NCBI RefSeq assembly: GCF_963675165.1
Contig: NC_087380.1
Coordinates: forward strand, 5,960,071 to 6,024,070
Source: Halichondria panicea
Lineage: Eukaryota; Porifera; Demospongiae; Suberitida; Halichondriidae
Length of the DNA: 64,000 nt
Direction of reading: 5' to 3'
Shown here: positions 56,079-64,000 of the stretch, in pieces
Numbering within the stretch: the stretch's first letter is position 1
Layout: every line of letters starts with the position of its first letter
Program-made: the position numbers and the translations under genes
Notes under the pieces: model-generated
What the model saw: the letters and a program-made list of their open reading frames with translations, nothing else
Told to the model about the DNA's origin: nothing
The model's database searches: none

Positions 56079-58538
56079 TATGTGTACCTGTAAACTGGGT
56101 GGAGCTGAGAATCACTCTGGTCTTGTTAATTATTATATTGTCGTATTAAGTTGTCAACAGACCTCGTGTACAGTACATTTATAGTTGTAGACTGTAGCAG
56201 TAATCATTAATGTTATAACACCTGTACAGTACCATCTGGTATGTAATTTGCCCTTTGACCCTCAGGAGTGGGACGGCATGCTGAGAATCCTCTTCACTCG
56301 CAAGAACAAAACACTGAGTGCTATATTTAGGTGAGTATGTTATCGGACCCACATTTCCCAAATCATTCTGAAAATAAATTCTGATTGGTCAAGCCTCGTT
56401 ACCCGAGGCAACCACCCGGGAGATCTATGTAAACTAGCGCTCATTGATCGATAGGTTATAGTTTCCAATTGTGTGATCCTCATCTATCCAGTTGACGTTA
56501 GATTACAATCCGGTGGTGATTGAAATTGCATACTTACGGCTGCACGCAAGTCTCCTAGTCTCCTAGATGTAGGGGCATGGTACACCGATAGAAACTCTGT
56601 TGCAAGGTTTAGCTAATTGTTTGTGTACATGCATGCTGTGTTTTTGTTTACCTTTTGAAGCAGATAGCATTTTCACTGTTTTAAGCTACAGAAACCGTGC
56701 AAGTATATAGGTGTAATCAATGTGCATTCCTTTCCTGTTTTAATACCAGCGGCTGTACCAGCACTATAACTGTATGTCCTGCATGATCGTATTAAAGTTT
56801 TAACTTTCCATTTTTCCATTAGAATGGATTTCCTTACCAATTTGTTTCCGGGGTAAACTACCCTGTGACATTGTCCCCGCCCAGAAGTACGTTGACATGT
56901 GTCACATCAGCTCCTGTCGCTATAATCATTTTGAAACAGTTTCCTTTAGATTTAGTGTTGTATCATTCGATATTTGTGCTCATACGTACATGTATTAATC
57001 CTCTGAGACCACCTAATGATCTATTTCAATTTTCAGTTCCTAGTGCTTGTGTCCATAGGATATTTACATTCCCTTTGTTAGTAGGAGCAGTACAGCTCTG
57101 TTCAAGGGAGTTTTATACTTCTTAACACTTTCCTTAATTTTCTAAATACCCTAGTTATTACAACAAATAATTTTAAACAAACTTGCCATTACAGATGTAC
57201 ATTAAAATTGTTTACTTAGACGCTCATAAACAGCATGGGGTAACAAAATATTTTTTCTTAAAGTTTAAACGAAAACAGCTAAGTTGGCCATTACATCATG
57301 TGAACCATGAGCCCCTCGGGGCCTGCTTACTGACTGGGCACTCGTTGTCTAGTGTTCGGGTGTTTTCCCTAGAAATGGTGACAGACGTTAATAGAACGAG
57401 GAAACCGTGAATATAGTTTAGAGCGTGTGCGTAGTGTTGTTTCTACCGTTTAAATGGGTTTGTCACTCTGGCTGGATTATAGTGTAGACGTGTTTCATAA
57501 GCTGGGCTAGTTGAATTGTATGACCTACCTGGTGTGTGTGTCATAGTTTAGTACAGACGGTTAATTCATGTGCACGTATAAATTTAGCGGGTAAAAAACA
57601 CATTCATGGCCATACATAATAATTATGATATTCATTGAACCACTGAAATGTGCTCGTTGACATTGTCCAGATGCGCATAGTAAACAGTTAAGATTACAGT
57701 GGGTCAAGAAGGGTGGTCTTACACCTCCTTTGTGCTGGGTCGAGTAAGACATACAAAACTATGTCTTGTTGGATTGGATATATACACAGGACTGTAAATA
57801 ACACAGAATTGAGTTGTGTGTATAATAATTATTATGCTTGTGTACATACATACACTAAAATGAATGCAATTAGAACCGTGTTGTAAACAAAAGGATGCCT
57901 TCAACAAAAACTGAAGCTAGCTCACCCCATTCTATACGGCATGAGGTGATTTGTATGCTGTGTGAGCAGAAGTGTTTGTCTCCTGACTACGTGATTTGTT
58001 TACGTGGTTCTTAAGTTTCTATGTTTAACTTCTATTTTTGGACTCGTGAATGTATACATGGCTTGATGAAGTAACAGTATCCATACATTATTGTTTATGT
58101 AAGTGAATATTATATCCGTCCGGCTAGTTTAATTGAGCAATTTGAAGTATTAATTGTTTACGTACCTGTGTGTTAAAACTGTGTGTTATAGAATGTATCG
58201 TAAAGTGAACCTTCTCACGTTTGTGCTAGTAGCAGTAGTAATAAACAGGAGAGTCTCATCAGCTATATTGCTGGTCTTCCTGAGAGCCTTGAAAGATAAA
58301 CATGAACAAAATCATAGAGATTAGACTAACATAACAAGTGTAACAATTATATTATTGTCATAAGTTTTTGATAGAGCTAGCCTTTCCTAGATAGTCCTAG
58401 TGTCTAATGAGTTGCATAGATTTGTATAGGGTTAAAGCCATTTGGTGTGTTAAGTATTGTTCTCATTGCACCCGTTCAGATAGAACTTGGGTCCCATAAT
58501 TATTGTGGGGGCAGTAATCTTGTTCTATATTGAATATT

Positions 58539-58571
58539 AACCTAACCTTAACCCTAACCCTAACCCTTAAT
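58539..58571. repeat. Interstitial telomere-like repeat (unit 3)
   Basis: Same CCCTAA block as 21215-21247. Confidence 0.85.
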
Positions 58572-58748
58572 ACTATCTCAATATTATACTGAGCTGTGCA
58601 TGTGATGCGTAGATGAAGAGTATTGATTGTTGTTATTGCTTATTCTGTTCTAAGCAATTGTCAGTTGTTGATAGCCAAAAGGTCATCAGTTACACACTTT
58701 GCTGTCTTGATTGTATCGATATTGGAGGTATAATAATTATTATGTATA

Positions 58749-59094
58749 AAGCTGTTAGATAATTATATTGATGGCACATGTTTTTATTGTTGGCATGTCA
58801 TTAGTATAGATAGAGAATAGAAGTGGTCCCAACAGAGAACCTGTCGAATGTTAGCCCCGCTTGATGTTATGTCATCAACTACGGCTCTCTGCTGTATCTG
58901 TCTAATAAGACACTCTAGAACTAGTGATGTGCCTTGTTGATAGTTTCTTCAGTATGGGGGGTGTGTTTGCAATTGAGTCAAAAGCTTTACTGAAGTCAAT
59001 GAAAACAGCAGCAACTGCCTTTCCCTGGTCTACTTCTCTTCTTAAATTTCAAGCAGCACATCTTCTGTTGAGTGTTTAGGTCTGAATGATGATG
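58749..59094 (-). pseudogene. LINE reverse-transcriptase fragment (unit 3)
   Basis: Nearly identical to the unit 1 fragment; the motif A Asp (58995-58997) is retained. The frame is broken as in unit 1. Confidence 0.75.
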
Positions 59095-59845
59095 TTATTC
59101 TATGCTTGATCTTGACTATGACATTCTTTATTTACTACAATGTGTACTTATGTTAGTTCCTATAATTATTGTTCAGGAAGTAACATATGTACGTTGCTAC
59201 TAAAAATAACCATATCCTTAAATAATAAGAGCCCATTTTTTTTTTGCAGAACTAAAGATGTTCTTGAGCTGCTTGAGAAGAACTACAGAATACACCAGTC
59301 GCTAACGGATACGGTAAGCTCCATCCACCCATTGTTGCTTGGCCACGGGAAAGATCAAAGCATTCCAGTGCTATATGTACACGCGTTTGCACTACTACAA
59401 GAACGTAACAGTGTACAAACACATAACAAAAGCAACCATTATCTTGTCATAATTGTATGGCCATGGCACATATTTTACGAGACCCCGTGCAATATCTATG
59501 TATAATACTAACAGGGGCTTTCATTAATTTTGTGTGTGTCTAGTTTGCTCCTAATTTGGGAGGGATATTCGTTAGTCACATACCCTTGACCTGATCTCAC
59601 CGAGACTATCTACCTTGCAACTGAACTAACAGTATGTTTTTCATGCCATGGTGTTTTTGTGAAATGTGTTGGGCCCAGTTTTTGTTGGTGTCTGAGCTGA
59701 CATAACATAGCTAGCTGTACATTTTTGGGCCAGGAAATACAAATTCTTAGCACACATGTGCTAGCTGATTTGTTTGGTTTCTGTGTAGATAATTAAGTGG
59801 TTACTTCCATTATTGTGGTAAAGTATGTATGTGTGGTTGTGCATG

Positions 59846-59856
59846 CTCTCTCTCTC

Positions 59857-59935
<79 letters not shown>
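59846..59935. repeat. (CT)n polypyrimidine tract (unit 3)
   Basis: About 90 nt of CT running into the acceptor of the DIMT1 exon 10 copy at 59938. Confidence 0.9.
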
Positions 59936-59936
<1 letters not shown>

Positions 59937-60575
59937 GATGGTCCCCGAAGACTTTGATATCAAATCTCACGTGCTCAAGATTCTTGGAGAGAGTGAGAAA
60001 ACGGAACTGAGACCGAGGTGTTTGGATGTGGACTCTTTCTTAAGGTATAGGTTTTGTATAAAATCTGGTGTAATGCAGTAGTTAACAGTTGATTCATCAT
60101 TTGCAGCTTGTTGGAGATTTTTAACCGAAACTCTATTCACTTTGCCTGATGTACTTTGTTCAAGACAATAATTGTGTACGTGTTATTGCAGTAATTTTGC
60201 TCGTAAATGTCATAGAAATATTGTTTGTTTATTCATCATTAATTTTTCCAAGTGGTGAAGTACATGTACATGGAAATAAATAAATAAATATAACCAAGTA
60301 GTCTATTATAATAATTATGTTCACAGAACACAACGAATAGTACAGAAAAATCTATACAACATGAACATACATCATTGTACTCTTGTAGTTCATTCGGACT
60401 AATATATAATATAGTCAAGTGATTTCGATGGCTTGATCAATTTTAAAACCTAAATATTTGCTACTATTCCATTTTTGAATTTACCTGTGTGTTTAATTTG
60501 TTAAATTCGTCTAATTTTCAACTTTCTCTAATTGTTTAATATAGAATGGCGAGGGTCTTTTTCTGTTCCTCTTTA

Positions 60576-61617
60576 TTACTGAAAGTAAGTGTAAGCGGGG
60601 GAATCGATGCCTAGGCGAGTGTTAACCCACTGGTTTGTAGTGATCGTGTTCGTTGTTGGGAGGTTTAGTCCATCTGTTATGTTTTCGGCGTTGAGGACAT
60701 CTGTATAGAGGTTTCGTGCAACGTAGGGGTAGTGTTTGCACCCAGGGCGTAGTATGATAGAGGGGGTTAGGACCACACGGTTACAGGGGGCAGAGGGATT
60801 ACATTCACAATGCTGCTGGGCCAACTGTGGATGGGAACAAGCAATATTATAATCATATTATTTTATTATCTTCACTTAGTACATGCAGTAAAGAAAGCTG
60901 TATATAGGTAGATTAATGCACTTTGCCGAGAGTATTTTACGATCTGATTTCTCACCACTGTTTTGTAATCGCTAAGCACAGCTGAGATGAGATCATCAAC
61001 TCCTTGCATTTGATTTCGTGGCTCGTCTTGAAGCTGATTGGCTGATTGCGAAGCCAGTCTGGCCAGATCAGCATATCCCTGGAGCGCGGCCAATGAATTC
61101 CAAATGTTGTTGTTGCTGCTATCAATGTCGTATGCTTTTGTGATCTCTGGTGTGCTGCACTGGTGCTCTTGATCAATCTGCAACAAGGTAGAGCCTGGTT
61201 AATTAACTAGCTCTACATGTGGTTGTGGTTATGTTTACTCTTTCCTATGCATGGAACAATAGACTAATGATTATAGCCACTTACGAAATTTCTGTAGCTT
61301 CTTTGCACAATTTTGCTGTAATCATCGAGCAGATATAATCCTTCAAGCAGATAGCCAGCAGCCACTGCAAAGTCGTGACCTTCACCAGGTGCACTGCAGT
61401 TGAACCCTGAGGCTGAGAGCTGAGATTGAGCGATAGCAGCAGCAGTTGTGGGCGTTGAATTGGTGGGGCTCGTGGTGTTGTAGCTTTCAGCTATGCTTTC
61501 AGTTGTGTTTGTGATCAGCTCTCCTGCACTTTCTGTGTTTGGTAGCGGTGCTGCAATGGCTCCACATAGTGCAGACAGCACAAAAAAAGCAAAGCATAGC
61601 ATAAGGTTGGCATTCAT
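60576..61617 (-). CDS. Gene X copy 3: secreted glycoprotein
   Basis: Exons 61617-61285, 61177-60941 and 60824-60576. The predicted protein appears identical to copy 1 (272 aa, or 267 with the alternative donor of exon 2). TATA box at 61730-61737. The near-identity to unit 1, but not to unit 2, is part of the mosaic pattern of unit 3. Confidence 0.8.
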
Positions 61618-62040
61618 GATGGGATTTGGGGTGTTGATTTTTTTGAAGAACTTTCTGTTTTTTTCACTTCTTCACAAGTAGTTTGCAAGATTGTAAAGTG
61701 TTCATGCTCTTCCATGACAAAGAAACTCATATTTATAGTCTACCATGCCTAAATCCCAGACCTCTATCTGGAGAGAAACCCCAGTAGAGCTGGAAATGAA
61801 GAGCTTGATGGGTTTCTTGGATGTCAGTTACGAAATTGTTTAAAGATTAGGTTACCGATAACTGGACAGTTAGACAGGAGCACATGAAAACATCAGCCCA
61901 AGCTCCTCTTACAGAGAGTCCTCTACAAGCAACCATGGCAGTTGATTCTACCAGAAGAGATATAACTTTGCTGCATAGTCAGACCAGACTCACTTCCTAT
62001 GGTGTAAAGAGATACTAGAGGAAGACATTTTTGAGAACAG
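61618..62040. promoter_or_regulatory. Bidirectional X/Y promoter (unit 3)
   Basis: Counterpart of 24296-24718; Y non-coding exon donor after 62040. Confidence 0.5.
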
Positions 62041-62481
62041 GTAAGTATTAATCACAATGCCTCAATCCATTTGCAAGATATTATCACAATTGTAAGAGTT
62101 GATAGTCCACTGTGTATAGATCAAGGTGCTTGAGAGGTCATAATAATCGTTTACTGTCCTGTTCGCTAACTACGTACACTGTGTCTATCTCTTTGTGTGA
62201 TCGTGTGATCGTTTTTTCGTATTGCATAACTGACATTACTCATGCATCATCTAACCATAAGGTTTATTCATAGCAGCTTTGTATAAGGAAATGAGTATAC
62301 TCTGCATGGGATTTTTCTTCATTGCAGAATATTGCAGGTCATGCATGGGGGAATGGAAGAAAATAGCTTTCAAAATGACTATAAAAATGCTCAAAGTGAT
62401 ACCTGTCTTCAGTTAACTTCTTCTCAAAACAATATCACTTCAGACAACTTAACCGATCACTTCTATCTATATCAGCTGATA

Positions 62482-64000
62482 ATGGCGCCTAGAGTCATCA
62501 TCATTCTACTGTTCAGTCTTACTTACTCAACTATTACTCTAACAGCACCTGTGCCTCGATCACAGAATAGTGTCGAAGATGGCAGACCTCGAAGACAGAC
62601 CTTAGGAACACCTAGCATTGTCTCGATTATGGTGGCTTCAGACTCATCTGATGAAAACTGCCCAATATATGGTGACAGAGATTGTGGAAAGGTTCAAGAT
62701 ATGCTGTGTGCAGCACAAACATTTCAGCAAGAGTACGTCAGGAGGCTGGTATGTTCAGTTCTGTTCTTCGTTGTATGGTACATGTACAAATGTGTGACTG
62801 CATGTACGTATTGTAATTTTTTATAATGGTATTCTTTATCTCCATTAATTTTTTCAGAGCCAACCAGCCTCCATGCAATCAGTGGATTCCTGTGCAAGAG
62901 TTGCTTTCGCTCGTACCAACAACATAAGACATTTGTACGATGACTTCAAGACTCTCTCCTCTATTTTCATGCAAGTGGGACAGGACTTTTCATTTCCAAA
63001 CTTTGCCGATACTCAGTGTCAAATCAGGCACATTAACTCATATCTGGGAGAAACGGTATAGTGCATGTATCATAATTATAGTGCTAACCCAAAAGAGAGT
63101 TACCTCAGCTAATTAAACTTGTGTAGCTTGCTAGGTTCTTTGGGAATTACTCTTTTAATTATTTTACAGGTTGACTATTTCTGTGAGTACAACAAGACTG
63201 AGTGTGGAACAGTTCGTTATGTCTGCAACACTGATTTCATCCCCAATCCGACATTTAACTACACAAGGGATCAATTTGATGAGGAGTGTTTCGATAATCT
63301 CCTTAACTCACTCCAGATGGCTCTTAACCTGCTCCATCACCAATATTTCTCGGCAGTTTCAGGACAAAGTATTTGTGCGCGTCCTGGTGCTACTTGCTTC
63401 AGAGCATCGCACGACCAGACAGCCTCGTTGGAATCATTCAGAGCAATCCTCAGAGAAAGACAACAAAGTCTGCCATCTTCACTTGTAAGTATAGAGCAAG
63501 TAATTATAGGAGACCACTTGCACAGTACGCTAAACAGTCATGGAGCACAATTAATGGTTTATTCTTTTTTCAGATTACTCACAATGATGTGGAATGCAGA
63601 CCTGCTATTGTATTTGAACCGTCTGTGCTCAACTTGTACTCATCCTTGGTTGAGACGAGTCGAGAGCTGTCCACTGTATCAAACCAGAGTGACCTTGTTC
63701 AGCAACTGAACTTAACTGTTTTGCCTCTTCTTCATGATGTAGTGGTGAGTCTTTCGTGATGTTTGCTAAATACTGTTTTCTTTCGCACTTAATTTTGCTG
63801 CTGGAAATAATGCTCATTTCTCCTTTATTCTTTCAGACACCAGTTGTGCATGATGAAAGTGCATTGAATGGACTGAGTATCACCATTCCTAGCAGCCTGC
63901 AAGAACACTCTGAAGATGAAGCAATGGCCAGCTGCCTTGTAACTCGTCTGAGCATAACGTACGAGGCCCTAATGCACGATCAGCTTCGTCACCATTGGAC
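62482..64000 (+). CDS. Gene Y copy 3: secreted cysteine-rich protein (3' end beyond window)
   Basis: Exons 62482-62748, 62858-63055, 63170-63484, 63574-63744 and 63837 onward, all phase 0. Almost identical to copy 1 (EYVRRL instead of EYIRRL), but the last exon starts TPVVHDESALNG, sharing the HD residues with copy 2. The signal peptide, R-P-R-R site and cysteines are as in copy 1. The stop codon lies outside the window. Confidence 0.85.

Larger units (their letters stand above)
56266..60149 (+). pseudogene. Orphan DIMT1 exons 8-11 (unit 3)
   Basis: Exons 56266-56330, 59250-59313, 59938-60044 and 60107-60149; splice sites and frame intact. Exon 9 carries a missense change (TKGVLELL to TKDVLELL). 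Like the unit 2 copy it lacks exons 1-7. Confidence 0.85.
49780..64000 (+). repeat. Tandem array unit 3 (truncated by window end)
   Basis: Third copy. It resembles unit 2 up to about 56.95 kb (shares the 176-bp loss, the duplicated hairpin arm and the insert TACACCGATAGAAACTCTG near 56580) and unit 1 from there on. It carries two private MITEs and a ~427 bp private deletion. The window ends within the last exon of gene Y. Confidence 0.95.

Noticed and set aside
59761-59970. Arg-Glu repeat protein on the minus strand
   Set aside because: Pure translation of the CT microsatellite.

Overview
The window is eukaryotic genomic DNA from an animal. It has spliced genes with GT-AG introns, AATAAA signals, very many short inverted-repeat transposons, micro- and minisatellites, and remnants of LINE and Ty3/gypsy-type retroelements. 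The moderately AT-rich, MITE-dense sequence and the combination of a DIMT1 gene with a SPATA1-like gene suggest a marine invertebrate, possibly a sponge; that placement is inference only. Most open frames over 60 codons are not genes; the real exons are short and were found by splice sites and family resemblance. Layout: (1) 1-985, minus strand: N-terminal exons of a SPATA1-like gene running off the left edge. (2) 986-1728: a shared upstream region between that gene and DIMT1. (3) 1729-22827, plus strand: a complete 11-exon DIMT1 (18S rRNA N6,N6-adenine dimethyltransferase, 306 aa) with introns swollen by MITEs and tandem repeats. (4) From 12451, inside DIMT1 intron 7, to the right edge the sequence is a head-to-tail array of a ~18-19.4 kb unit: 12451-31872, 31873-49779 and 49780-64000 (cut by the window). 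Each unit carries DIMT1 exons 8-11, then a convergent minus-strand secreted-protein gene (here 'gene X'), then a divergent plus-strand secreted-protein gene ('gene Y'). In units 1 and 2, where the unit end is visible, it finishes with a decayed Ty3/gypsy-like element. Only unit 1 is joined to DIMT1 exons 1-7, so the exon 8-11 sets in units 2 and 3 are orphan 3' gene fragments. The most interesting content is the X/Y pair. Both encode signal peptides, N-glycosylation sequons, even numbers of cysteines in the mature chain and helix-rich segments, and every visible coding intron is phase 0. The first three coding exons of X and Y show parallel landmarks, so they may be ancient paralogues. I recognise neither family. 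A secreted ligand or recognition pair amplified in tandem is a reasonable hypothesis, not a demonstrated function. Between units, coding indels in Y are all multiples of three while introns carry frame-breaking indels, which supports real coding. Unit differences record the array's history: a 1.26 kb TIR transposon only in unit 1, two MITEs only in unit 3 (TA duplications), a 427 bp loss in unit 3, and a mosaic switch near 56.95 kb where unit 3 changes from unit-2-like to unit-1-like sequence. The mosaic pattern fits gene conversion or unequal exchange, but an assembly that merges haplotypes must be excluded.
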